Shown here: piece after piece, positions 1 through 8,343 of the stretch
Position numbering within the stretch: position 1 is the first letter of the stretch
Layout of the letters: every line of letters starts with the position of its first letter
Assembly (NCBI GenBank): GCA_036374995.1
Contig: DASUSS010000040.1
Coordinates: forward strand, 28,682-92,681
DNA length: 64,000 bases
From: SH-MAG3 sp036374995
GTDB taxonomy: Bacteria; Gemmatimonadota; Gemmatimonadetes; Longimicrobiales; RSA9
Reading direction: 5' to 3'
Notes under the pieces: model-generated
Seen by the model: the letters and a program-made list of their open reading frames with translations, nothing else
Told to the model about the DNA's origin: nothing
Databases searched by the model: none
Translations under genes and position numbers: made by a program

Positions 1-1658
1 AGGAACGGCGACGGCTCGTCGTCCTGAAGCACGGCGAGGTAGATGCCGCGGGTGGTCGGCCGGTCGTAGGACGTCATGTCGAGCCAGCCGGTATTCAGCG
101 CGAAGTCGGTCGACGCGAGGAAGTAGAGGTATTTGCCGGACGCGTCCCAGGCCGGTGAGAAGGCATCGGAGTAGCCGTCGGTGATCTGGCGAGAGCGTCC
201 GTCCTCGAGCGAATGGACGAAGATCGCGTGCAGCAGGTTGGGCAGGCGCTTGGCGTAGGCGATCCAGCGCGAATCGGGACTCCACACGGGATCCACCGAC
301 CGCTGCGGCACCATGTACGTGTCGGTATCGATGTGTGTCGCCCTGCCGCTCTGGACATCGACCACCCAGAGCCGCAGGTCGGTGTCGGTGAACAGGATCT
401 TCCGCGAATCGGGCGACCAGCGCGGCGTGTAATGGAACTTCGGGTCCGGCAGATCGATGACGCGACGTTCGCCGAGGCCGTCCTGCGGCGCGATGACGAG
501 CTGGTATTCACCACTCTCGTCGGTGAAGTACGAGACCCACCGGCCGTCGGCGGACCACGACGGCGTGCGATCCGCGATGCCGGACGTGCGCGTGAGGTTG
601 CGCCAGTCGCCGCGGCTGCTGTCGAGCGGAACCGTGAAGATGTCGCCGCGCGCCTCGAACACCGCTCGCACGCCGGTCGGCGAGAGCTGCGCGTTCGTGA
701 GCCGGCTCGCGATGTCCTCCCACCGCGGCATCAGCCACGGGAAGTCGCCGCGCGCCGTTATCTCGACGCGGCGCGCCTGCCCGGTCGCGGGATCGAGCGC
801 ATGGATGTAGCCGGCCTGCTCGAACACGAGCGTGCGGCCATCCGTGTCCAGGTTCTTCACGTCGAAATCGGTGAACCGCGTGACCTGCGCCGTCTGCTTC
901 GTGCGCGTGTCATAGGACCAGACGTTCATTGCCCAGTCGCGGTCCGACAGGAAATAGATGACATCACCGACCCAGACCGGGTCCTGATCGTTGCTGCCAT
1001 CCCACGGCGCGACCTCCTCGAGGTCGTAATCATCCATGTCGAGGATCCAGATCGGGCGGTTCTGACCGCCCCGGTAGTTGCGCCACTCGTCTTCCCACGG
1101 CGAGACCATGCGGTACGCGAAGCGACGCCCATCCGGCGAGAACGAGCCCTGGTCGGCGCGCGGCATCGGCAGCGGCAGCGGCAGACCACCGCCCGTGCTC
1201 ACCGCCCAGAACTTCTGGCCGGATGGTGCATTCGTCCGCGATGACGAGAACACGACGGCGGACCCGTCCGGCGTCCAGCCCTGCACGTTGTCCGCACCCG
1301 GATGCCATGTCAGTCGGCGCGGCTCGCCGCCCTGGGCCGGCACGATGTAGACATCGGTGTTGCCGCCGTACTGCGCGCTGAACGCGATCCAGCCGCCGTC
1401 CGGCGAGAACGACGGCCGCGTCTCCTGTCCCTGGAAGCTCGTCAGTCTCGTGGCCGCACCACCACTGCGCGGCACGATCCAGATGTCGTTGCCGTACTCG
1501 AACGCGATGTGCGTCGCGCTCAGTGCTGGCCGGCGCAGCAGTCGCGTCGAGCCGTTGCCGTTGCCGTCCGCGAGCTGAGCCGATGCCGGCGCCGCGAGCA
1601 GCAGTGCGAGCGCGGCCGACAGGATGCGCTGGAGGGGCGATGACAGAGGCGTGCTCAT
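1..1658 (-). CDS. tricorn-like protease, N-terminal propeller part (partial)
   Basis: This is a secreted protein whose 3' end runs off the left edge; about 552 codons are visible. The N-terminus has a signal peptide (a Leu/Ala-rich run ending near ASAQ). Repeated beta-propeller blades follow, with motifs such as SFSPDGGWIAFSA, WTPDGSAVVFSS and WSPDSRWIAYAK, the PD40/WD40-like blades of tricorn proteases and TolB. Tricorn family members follow two propellers with a PDZ and an S41 serine peptidase domain, which would lie outside the window. The start is the ATG at 1658, because the signal peptide begins there; I see no clear Shine-Dalgarno. It lies 140 bp downstream of the glycosyltransferase on the same strand. 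A peptidase-less TolB-type protein is the main alternative. Confidence 0.8.
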   Translation of the reverse strand, partial: MSTPLSSPLQRILSAALALLLAAPASAQLADGNGNGSTRLLRRPALSATHIAFEYGNDIWIVPRSGGAATRLTSFQGQETRPSFSPDGGWIAFSAQYGGNTDVYIVPAQGGEPRRLTWHPGADNVQGWTPDGSAVVFSSSRTNAPSGQKFWAVSTGGGLPLPLPMPRADQGSFSPDGRRFAYRMVSPWEDEWRNYRGGQNRPIWILDMDDYDLEEVAPWDGSNDQDPVWVGDVIYFLSDRDWAMNVWSYDTRTKQTAQVTRFTDFDVKNLDTDGRTLVFEQAGYIHALDPATGQARRVEITARGDFPWLMPRWEDIASRLTNAQLSPTGVRAVFEARGDIFTVPLDSSRGDWRNLTRTSGIADRTPSWSADGRWVSYFTDESGEYQLVIAPQDGLGERRVIDLPDPKFHYTPRWSPDSRKILFTDTDLRLWVVDVQSGRATHIDTDTYMVPQRSVDPVWSPDSRWIAYAKRLPNLLHAIFVHSLEDGRSRQITDGYSDAFSPAWDASGKYLYFLASTDFALNTGWLDMTSYDRPTTRGIYLAVLQDDEPSPF

Positions 1659-1798
1659 GATGTCGAAGGGGGTGGAGGGAGTGTGACGACACGGCGCCGT
1701 GCGCCGTGCCTCAATGCATCAAAATGTCCGGATGTGGGAGTGCGGGCAAGGAGCCGTGACGACCGTCGTACCGGCCGGGCCGGCCCGGCAGCCGCGCG

Positions 1799-2839
1799 TC
1801 AGGCGACCGCTACGAAATCGCGTCCCTCGACGAAGCCCGCGGCGTCGAGCACACTGCGGATCTCGCTGCGCCCGTTCGGCTGTCCGACCGCGGCGACGAC
1901 GAGCGCGCCCGCGAACTCCTGCACGGCCTCCGGCGCGATGACGGGGGCGCCGTGGATCTTCTGGCCGATCTTGCGCGGGTCGAGCTCGACGAACGCGCGG
2001 ACCCGTACGTCCTGCCGCTGGAGCTCGAGCGCGAACGCCTTGCCGACGGGTCCCGCGCCCCAGACGACGACTCCGTCGTGCCCGTTCAGCATCGTCTGCC
2101 GCAGGTAGTGCACCTTGCAGCGGCGGAACGCGTCATCGCCGTAGCGCACCTGCGTCCGCGACGCACGGCCCGGACGCTCGCGCCAGCGGAGCAGCACTTC
2201 CGGTACCTTGGCCATGCGCACGCCGGCATCCCACATCCGGAACACGAGATCGTAGTCCTCCGGCCAGGCATTGTCGATGTAGCCGCCGACCTGCTCGAGT
2301 GCGCTCCTGCGGATCGCGAGCGTCGGATGCGCGATCGGACACTCGACGAAGATGTCGCGCGCGATCTCGTCGTGCTCGATCAGTGTGTTGATCCAGGCCT
2401 CGTAGCGCTGGGCTCCGCCCTGCACGTGCTGACGCGGGAAATAGCGCACGAGAGTGCCGCACGCGCCGATGTCCGGTCGCGCATCGAGCAGCTCGACCTG
2501 TCGCTCGATGCGCTGCGAGTAGGCGACGTCATCGGCGTCCATTCGCACGAGGATCTCGCCCCGCGCCGCCTCCGCCGCGCGCCGCAGCGCGGCTACGATG
2601 CCGAGAGGCGGCTGGGTCAGCACGCGCACCCGCGGATCGGCCGCCGCCCACGCACGCAGCAGCTCCACCGTCTCATCCGTCGAGCCGTCATCGACGGCGA
2701 CGATCTCGATGTCCTGGAACGTCTGCGCCTGGATCGACGCGATCGTATCCGGCAGATACGGCGCCGCATCGCGGCACGGCAGGAGAATCGAGACGCGCGG
2801 GCTCACGGCGTCATCCCGGTCCGACACCGCGCCACTCAC
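1799..2839 (-). CDS. family 2 glycosyltransferase with C-terminal Rossmann-like domain
   Basis: This is a predicted cytoplasmic or membrane-associated sugar transferase of 346 aa. Residues 14-110 hold the GT-A start (VSILLPCRDAAPYLPDTIAS), the VDDGSTDET loop and the RMDADDVA metal-binding DxD region. The acceptor half contains WPEDYDLVFRMW, an ExD-type motif. From about residue 250 there is a second module, DGVVVWGAGPVGKAFA, with a GxGxxG loop followed by FVELDPRKIGQKIHGAPV. It resembles the N-terminal nucleotide-binding domain of PglD-type sugar acetyltransferases. The ATG overlaps the uvrA stop codon by 4 bp, so the two are probably translationally coupled. The acceptor and sugar are unknown. 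Confidence 0.88.
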   Translation of the reverse strand: MSGAVSDRDDAVSPRVSILLPCRDAAPYLPDTIASIQAQTFQDIEIVAVDDGSTDETVELLRAWAAADPRVRVLTQPPLGIVAALRRAAEAARGEILVRMDADDVAYSQRIERQVELLDARPDIGACGTLVRYFPRQHVQGGAQRYEAWINTLIEHDEIARDIFVECPIAHPTLAIRRSALEQVGGYIDNAWPEDYDLVFRMWDAGVRMAKVPEVLLRWRERPGRASRTQVRYGDDAFRRCKVHYLRQTMLNGHDGVVVWGAGPVGKAFALELQRQDVRVRAFVELDPRKIGQKIHGAPVIAPEAVQEFAGALVVAAVGQPNGRSEIRSVLDAAGFVEGRDFVAVA

Positions 2840-5766
2840 GAGACGGCTCCGGCCCGCGACTTCGCAGCCGACAGCGCCTCGCGCAGATAACGTGCAGTCT
2901 GACTGGTATTCACTTTCGCTACTTCCTCCGGTCGGCCCATGGCGACGACACGGCCGCCCTCATCGCCGGCGCCGGGTCCCAGATCGATGATCCAGTCCGC
3001 CGCGGCGATCGCATCGACGTTGTGCTCGATGACGATGACGGTGTGGCCGTTCTCGGTCAGGCGCCGCAGCACGCCGATGAGCTTGCGCACTTCGTTGCCC
3101 GACAGACCGGTCGTCGGTTCATCGAGAATGTAGACGCGGTGACCGCGCTTCCGGTGCGCGCCGATCAGCTCGCGTGCGATCTTCAGCCGCTGCGCCTCCC
3201 CGCCCGACAGCGTCGGAGCCGGCTGGCCGAGCCGGAGATAGCCGAGCCCGACCTGCTGCAGCTGCCACAGCATCTGACCGAGCCGGTCCTCGCGGATGAA
3301 GAAGCGGATCGCCTCGTCGACCGTGAGATCCAGCACCTGGCGGATGTTCTGGCCCTTGTACGTGATGTCGAGCGTCTCGCGCCGATACCGCGCGCCACCG
3401 CAGACAGCGCACGGCAGGAACACGTCGGCGAGGAACACCATCTCGACCTGCACGACGCCCTCGCCCTGGCACTCCTCGCACCGACCGCCCTTCACGTTGA
3501 ACGAGAAGTGGCCCGGCCCGTAGCCGCGCTGCCGTGCGAGCGGCTGATCCGCGAAGATCTCGCGGATGTAATCGAACGCCTTGATGTACGTCACGGGATT
3601 CGAGCGATGCGACTTGCCGATCGGCGCCTGATCGACGAGCACGACCGCATCGATCGTGGACAGCCCCTCGATGTCATCGTAGTGACCGATGACCTCGCCG
3701 AGATGACGCTTCGCGGACGTCTCGCCATCCGCCAGCCGCGCCTCGAGCGCGCGGTACAGTACGTCGTGGACGAGCGTGCTCTTGCCGGACCCGCTCACAC
3801 CCGTGACGACGGTCAGCTCGCCGAGCGGCACGTCGATGTCGACGCCTCGCACGTTGTGCTGGCGCGCGCCCTTCAGCCGGAGCCAGTTCCGCGTCGGCCG
3901 GCGTCGGGACGGCGCCAGTGGCGGCTCACGCCCGGAGACGTAGCGGCCCGTGGCCGTTTCCGCTTCGGCGAGTGCGGTCCAGGTCCCCTCGAACACGACC
4001 GTCCCGCCCTTCTCGCCGCTGCCGGGGCCGAGCTCGATGATGTGATCTGCCGCCGCGATCGCCGCAGGGTCGTGCTCCACGACGACGACACTGTTGCCGC
4101 GGTCGCGCAGCGCGGCGAGCAGCGCGAGCAGGCGATCCGTGTCGCGCGGATGCAGTCCGATCGTCGGCTCGTCGAGCACGTACAGCGTGTCCATGAGGTG
4201 CGAGCCGAGCGAGTTCGCGAGCGCGATCCGCTGCGCCTCGCCGCCGGACAGCGTGCGCGCCTGCCGGTCCAGCGAGAGGTAGCCGAGGCCGACATCATCG
4301 AGGAACGCAAGCCGGGCCGCGAGCTCGCGCGAGATCGGCTCCGCAATGCCGCGCTCCTGCGGCACGAGCGGCTCCGCCGTGCCGCCGTCCATCAGCTCGT
4401 GCAGCCAGGCGCGCAGCCGCTGGATCGGCAGCCGCGATGCGGTGCCGATGTCCATGCCGCCGACGCGGATGTGCAGCGCCTCCGCGCGCAGCCGCGAGCC
4501 GCGGCACGTCGCGCACTCGCGGGCGCTCTGATACTGACGCAGGAAGACGCGGATGTACTGCTTGTAGCGCTTCGCCTCACGGGAACGCAGGAACGGGATG
4601 ACACCCTGGAATCCGCGTCGCTTGCCCCGGATCACTTCGTCGCGGAACGCCTTCGGCAGCTCGCTCCACGGCGCATCCACCGCCACGCCCTTCTCCTTCG
4701 CGAACGCGAGCAGCTTCGTGCGGTAGCGCTTGTAGCGCGGCTTCTCCCACGGATCGACCGCACCCTCCTTCAGCGAGCGCGTCGTGTTCGGCACGATGAG
4801 ACCGGGATCGTATTCCAGCGTCGCGCCGAAGCCGGTGCACGTGGGACACGAGCCGTACGGGTTGTTGAACGAGAACAGCCGCGGCGTCGGATCCACGAAC
4901 TTCACTTCCGGATGATCCGGACAGTGGAACCGCTCGGAGAACAGCAGGCGCTGCTGGTCGGGCAGTGTGATCACGACGACTTCGCCCTCGCCCTCGTGGA
5001 ACGCCGTGCCGAGCGAGTCGGCCACCCGCTCGCGCATGTCCGCGCGCAGGATGAGCCGGTCGGCGACGATCAGCAGCTCGCCCGCGGCCGCGAGGTCGAC
5101 CGGTGCCGCAGCGACCGCATCCATGGCAGGATCGTCGAGATCGAGCAGCTGGCCGTTCGCGAGGACGCGCAGGAACCCGAGCGCACGCAGGTTCTCGAGC
5201 ACGCGCTCGTGCGTGATCCGGGCGCTTCGGGGCAGCGGGAATGCGATCAGGAGGCGCGTGTCGACGGGGAGGCGGAGCACGGCATCCGTCGCCGACTGAA
5301 CCGTGTCGGGTACGATGTGCCGGTCGCATACCGGACAGTGGGTGCGCCCGGCACGCGCCCACAGCAGTCGCATGAAGTCGTACGCCTCGGTCGCAGTGCC
5401 GACGGTGGAGCGGCTCGTCTTCGTGGGGTTCTTCTGCTCGATTGCAACCGCGGGGCTGAGGCCGTCGACCCGGTCGACCGCCGGCTTCTCCATCCGTTCG
5501 AGGAACTGCTTCGCGTAGGTGGAGAGCGACTCGACATACCGCCGCTGCCCTTCCGCGTACAGCGTATCGAAGGCGAGCGACGACTTGCCCGAACCGCTTG
5601 GGCCGGTCATGACGACGAGAGCACGCCGCGGGATGTCGAGATCGACGCCCTTCAGATTGTGCTGCCGCGCATTGCGGATGATGATGCGGTCCTTCACGGC
5701 TTCTACTACCCGGCTCTGCGGGTTTGGCTCCTTGAACGGGGACCGGGGCCCGGGGGGCCGGCTCAC
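2836..5766 (-). CDS. uvrA: UvrA, excinuclease ABC subunit A
   Basis: This is the damage-recognition ATPase of nucleotide excision repair, which loads UvrB on DNA. The 976-aa frame contains both ABC modules: Walker A GPSGSGKSSLAF near residue 56 and GVSGSGKSTLVHD near 650. Both signature motifs (LSGGEAQRI and LSGGEAQRLKIA) and both Walker B/DEPT segments are present. Zinc-binding CxxC pairs occur in CPVC, CPTC, CATC and CEEC...CAVC. The GTG at 5766 gives about 23 residues more than the usual start (family members begin near IIIRNARQHNL). The GTG at 5697 would give a normal-length 953-aa protein and may be the true start. It is coupled to the downstream glycosyltransferase. Confidence 0.97.
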   Translation of the reverse strand: MSRPPGPRSPFKEPNPQSRVVEAVKDRIIIRNARQHNLKGVDLDIPRRALVVMTGPSGSGKSSLAFDTLYAEGQRRYVESLSTYAKQFLERMEKPAVDRVDGLSPAVAIEQKNPTKTSRSTVGTATEAYDFMRLLWARAGRTHCPVCDRHIVPDTVQSATDAVLRLPVDTRLLIAFPLPRSARITHERVLENLRALGFLRVLANGQLLDLDDPAMDAVAAAPVDLAAAGELLIVADRLILRADMRERVADSLGTAFHEGEGEVVVITLPDQQRLLFSERFHCPDHPEVKFVDPTPRLFSFNNPYGSCPTCTGFGATLEYDPGLIVPNTTRSLKEGAVDPWEKPRYKRYRTKLLAFAKEKGVAVDAPWSELPKAFRDEVIRGKRRGFQGVIPFLRSREAKRYKQYIRVFLRQYQSARECATCRGSRLRAEALHIRVGGMDIGTASRLPIQRLRAWLHELMDGGTAEPLVPQERGIAEPISRELAARLAFLDDVGLGYLSLDRQARTLSGGEAQRIALANSLGSHLMDTLYVLDEPTIGLHPRDTDRLLALLAALRDRGNSVVVVEHDPAAIAAADHIIELGPGSGEKGGTVVFEGTWTALAEAETATGRYVSGREPPLAPSRRRPTRNWLRLKGARQHNVRGVDIDVPLGELTVVTGVSGSGKSTLVHDVLYRALEARLADGETSAKRHLGEVIGHYDDIEGLSTIDAVVLVDQAPIGKSHRSNPVTYIKAFDYIREIFADQPLARQRGYGPGHFSFNVKGGRCEECQGEGVVQVEMVFLADVFLPCAVCGGARYRRETLDITYKGQNIRQVLDLTVDEAIRFFIREDRLGQMLWQLQQVGLGYLRLGQPAPTLSGGEAQRLKIARELIGAHRKRGHRVYILDEPTTGLSGNEVRKLIGVLRRLTENGHTVIVIEHNVDAIAAADWIIDLGPGAGDEGGRVVAMGRPEEVAKVNTSQTARYLREALSAAKSRAGAVS

Positions 5767-5842
5767 GCCGGGACGGACGCGAGGCGGCCACTGACGATCC
5801 GCCTCGACGTACCACTGGCCGGCGCATGCCTCGGGAGGCTGC

Positions 5843-7027
5843 CTAGACGAATTCCTCGAGCGCGCCGACGAGAATGTCGATCTCGCGGCGGGTGTTGTAG
5901 TAATGCGGCGAGATCCGCAGCGCGGTCCGGACGTGCTTCTCTTCCATGTCGATCACGGCGCTGTCGCGGTCCGTCGAGCTGGTGTTGATCGCCTGCTCGC
6001 GCAGCGCCCGCACGACGTCGCCGGCATCGGCGGTGGGGAATGCGACGGTGACGATCGCGGCGAGCTCCCGGCCGCGGTCGAGGACGCGCAGGCCGGGCAC
6101 TGCGGCGAGGGCTTCGCGCGCGTAGGCCGCGAGGCCGGCGGCGTACTCGCCGGCGGCCGCCACGCCGGCGTCCAGCGCGTATTCCGCCGCAGCGCCCAGG
6201 CCGAGCACGAGCGCGTATGCGAACTCCCAGTTCTCGAAGCGCCGCGCGTCCGGCGCCAGGGCGTACTCGTCCGCTTCGGTCCAGCGGGCTCCGCGCATGT
6301 CGAGCCACAGCGGCGCGCGACGCTGCTCGAGCATCCGGTCGGAGACGTAGAGGAACCCGACGCCGCGCGGGCCGCGCAGGAACTTTCGCGCGGTGGCGGC
6401 GAGGAAGTCGCAGTGGAGGTGGCCGACGTCGATGTCGACCTGGCCCACGGCCTGACAGGCGTCGACGATGTACGGCACATCGGCGTCCGCACAGATCCGC
6501 CCGAGCTCCGCCACGGGCTGGACGAGTCCCGAGTTCGTCGGTATCCAGGTCGCGGCGACGAGCTTCGGGCGCCGCTCGCGGATCAGCTCGCGCACGGACT
6601 GCGGGTCCACGCCGCCCTCCGGCAGGTCCGCCGCGCGCAGGATCTCGACGCCGAGCCGCCTGGCGAGCGACAGGTACATCAGCTGGTTCGATATGTAGTC
6701 GTTGCGCGTGGTGAGGATGACGTCGCCGGCGGCGAAGTCGAACGCCGACAGTGCCTGTGCGAACGCGACGGTGGCGTTCTCCACGACCGCGATGTTGCGC
6801 GCGGCACCGCGCACGAGTCGCGCGACGCGCTCGTAGGTGGCGGCGATGTCGTCACGCGCCGCGGCTGCCGCCTCGTATCCGCCGCGTTCGATCTCGAGCT
6901 GGAAGTGGCGGCGCACCGCGTCGATCACGCGCTGCGGCATGAGCGCAGCACCCGCATTGTTGAGGTGGATCCGCCCGGCCGCAGCGGCAGGCGTGTCCAT
7001 GCGCCAGGGCGCGGGATCGAAGGGCAT
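5843..7027 (-). CDS. class V aminotransferase (cysteine desulfurase-like PLP enzyme)
   Basis: This is a PLP-dependent fold type I enzyme of about 394 aa. It starts with an IHLNNAGAALMP segment typical of the SufS/isopenicillin epimerase-like branch. Visible features are ENATVAFAQAL near the phosphate-binding region, the VDACQAVGQVDIDV aspartate stretch, and the PLP lysine in FLAATARKFLRGPRGVGFLY. The C-terminus (STDRDSAVIDMEEKHVRTALRISPHYYNTRREID) resembles selenocysteine lyase/isopenicillin N epimerase relatives. The ATG at 7027 was chosen because the conserved LNNAG begins 20 residues later; another ATG lies at 7000. It is divergent from the yheT-like gene, and uvrA starts 76 bp downstream. 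The substrate cannot be deduced. Confidence 0.88.
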   Translation of the reverse strand: MPFDPAPWRMDTPAAAAGRIHLNNAGAALMPQRVIDAVRRHFQLEIERGGYEAAAAARDDIAATYERVARLVRGAARNIAVVENATVAFAQALSAFDFAAGDVILTTRNDYISNQLMYLSLARRLGVEILRAADLPEGGVDPQSVRELIRERRPKLVAATWIPTNSGLVQPVAELGRICADADVPYIVDACQAVGQVDIDVGHLHCDFLAATARKFLRGPRGVGFLYVSDRMLEQRRAPLWLDMRGARWTEADEYALAPDARRFENWEFAYALVLGLGAAAEYALDAGVAAAGEYAAGLAAYAREALAAVPGLRVLDRGRELAAIVTVAFPTADAGDVVRALREQAINTSSTDRDSAVIDMEEKHVRTALRISPHYYNTRREIDILVGALEEFV

Positions 7028-7102
7028 TGGAACGGGTATCGAGGACTCTGATGACGATGCCACAGCCACCGTCTCCGGCGCCGTAAGATCGGGAGCAACC
7101 GC

Positions 7103-8149
7103 ATGATTGGAAAGGAGGCGCGGAACGGCTTCGAGGTGCGGCCGTTCCGCCCGGCCGCATGGCTGCCGGGCGCCCATGCGCAGACGATTGCCGGACGCCT
7201 GCTCCGGCGGTCGCCCGCACCGCCATTCCGCCGGGAGCGGATCGAGCTGCCCGATGGCGATTTCGTGGACCTCGACCACCCCATGTTCGAGCCGCTCGAT
7301 GACGCGGCTCCGGTGGTGCTGCTGACGCACGGCCTCGAGGGCTCGGCGCGCCGCGGCTACGCCATCAACACCTATCGCGAGCTGGCGCTCCGCGGCGTGC
7401 GCGCCGTCGGACTGAACTTCCGCTCGTGCAGCGGCGAGCCGAATCGGAACGCGCGCTTCTATCATTCCGGGGACACGGCCGACATCGAGCACGTGCTGCG
7501 GCTGCTCGCCGCGCGGCACCCGCACGTGCCGCGCGGCGCGATCGGGTTCTCGCTCGGCGGCAATGCACTGCTCAAGCTGCTCGGCGAGCTGGGCGCGGAG
7601 GCCCCCGCGCTCGTCTCCGCGGCTGTCGCCATCTCGGTGCCGTACGACCTCGGCGCAGGCGCCGACTGGCTGGATCGCTCGCCCGTCGGCCGGTTCTACA
7701 CGACCCGATTCATCAAGTCGCTCGTCGCGAAAGCCGAAGCCAAGGCCGGACTCCTGGCCGACAGCTGCGACCTCGACCGGATCCGCGCGGCACGCTCGTT
7801 CCGCGACTTCGATGATGCTGCGACCGCCCCGATCCACGGCTTCGCCGATGCGACGGACTACTACACCCGCTCCAGCTCGCAGCACTACCTGCCGGACATC
7901 CGCATCCCCGTGCTGCTGCTGCACGCGGCCGACGATCCGTTCCTGCCCGCCGAGTGTTTCCCGCATGACCGGGTCGATGGCAATCCGTACCTGCACGCCG
8001 TGCTGACGGAGCGCGGCGGACATGTCGGGTTCATCGAGGGCCGGCCGTGGGCACCGTCGTTCTGGGCGGAGGAGCACGCGGCCGCGTTCCTGTCCCGTCG
8101 GCTTTCCGCGGCGCCGGCCGGCGATGGTCCGGACGGTGCGCGCCGTTGA
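7103..8149 (+). CDS. YheT/ABHD1-family alpha/beta hydrolase
   Basis: This is a 348-aa alpha/beta hydrolase of the YheT (embryogenesis-associated EMB8/ABHD1) family, whose members act as esterases. The N-terminal FRPAAWLPGAHAQTI is a family hallmark. LLTHGLEGSARRGY forms the oxyanion region, and the nucleophile elbow is GFSLGGNALLKLLGE. The acid is in the LLHAADDPFLP loop and the catalytic His in ERGGHVGFIEG. A possible -10 (TAAGAT) and a GGGAG lie just upstream of the ATG. The his operon promoter begins at the stop codon of this gene. Confidence 0.92.
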   Translation: MIGKEARNGFEVRPFRPAAWLPGAHAQTIAGRLLRRSPAPPFRRERIELPDGDFVDLDHPMFEPLDDAAPVVLLTHGLEGSARRGYAINTYRELALRGVRAVGLNFRSCSGEPNRNARFYHSGDTADIEHVLRLLAARHPHVPRGAIGFSLGGNALLKLLGELGAEAPALVSAAVAISVPYDLGAGADWLDRSPVGRFYTTRFIKSLVAKAEAKAGLLADSCDLDRIRAARSFRDFDDAATAPIHGFADATDYYTRSSSQHYLPDIRIPVLLLHAADDPFLPAECFPHDRVDGNPYLHAVLTERGGHVGFIEGRPWAPSFWAEEHAAAFLSRRLSAAPAGDGPDGARR

Positions 8150-8175
8150 CAGGCGCGGCCGCGGAACGTTAGCTT
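8146..8175 (+). promoter_or_regulatory. predicted his operon promoter
   Basis: TTGACA (8146-8151) matches the sigma-70 -35 consensus exactly. TAGCTT (8170-8175) follows after 18 bp; read one base earlier as TTAGCT, the spacer is 17. The expected start site, about 7 nt after the -10, falls on the A of the leader-peptide ATG at 8183. The -35 overlaps the stop codon of the preceding hydrolase gene. Confidence 0.65.
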
Positions 8176-8182
8176 GCCGACC

Positions 8183-8257
8183 ATGCGGAACATGAACCGG
8201 CTGCACCGCCATCACGCTCACCATCACGGCCTGTCGGGTCGCGAGGGAGGCGTGTAG
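8183..8257 (+). CDS. hisL: his operon leader peptide (HisL-like)
   Basis: This is a 24-codon ORF beginning MRNMNRL and continuing HRHHAHHH: six histidines in eight residues, then GLSGREGGV and a TAG stop. It lies immediately 5' of hisG, and a strong intrinsic terminator begins 29 nt after its stop. This is the arrangement of classical transcription attenuation: ribosome stalling at His codons when charged His-tRNA is scarce would favour an antiterminator. The ATG at 8183 is 7 nt from the predicted -10, so the mRNA may begin with the start codon. A second in-frame ATG lies at 8192. I did not work out the alternative antiterminator pairing in full. Confidence 0.85.
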   Translation: MRNMNRLHRHHAHHHGLSGREGGV

Positions 8258-8285
8258 CGCGTTCAGCAGACGTGCTCCGCATGCC

Positions 8286-8321
8286 GCCGCGGCCCGTCCA
8301 TGACGGGCCGCGGCTTTTTTT
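8286..8321 (+). terminator. his attenuator terminator
   Basis: A perfect 13-bp stem, GCCGCGGCCCGTC (8286-8298) with GACGGGCCGCGGC (8302-8314), closes a CAT triloop and is followed by seven T residues (8315-8321). It sits between the His-rich leader peptide and hisG, so it should decide readthrough into the operon. The segment CCGCGGCC of the stem can also pair with GGCCGCGG at 8157-8164, but that lies upstream of the predicted transcript start. Confidence 0.92.
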
Positions 8322-8343
8322 GTCCCTGAACCGCTGAAAACCG

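Noticed and set aside
213..1244. Long plus-strand open frame opposite the tricorn-like gene
   Set aside because: Arg/His/Asp-rich translation without domains; the opposite strand reads as clear propeller blades. It is an antisense shadow of a G+C-rich gene.
3022..5988. 988-codon plus-strand open frame opposite uvrA
   Set aside because: The length is impressive, but the translation is low-complexity and basic, while uvrA on the minus strand has every expected motif. G+C-rich codon bias keeps the complementary frame open.
8150..8340. Riboswitch upstream of hisG
   Set aside because: The His-codon leader ORF and terminator explain the region; no known ligand-riboswitch core was seen.
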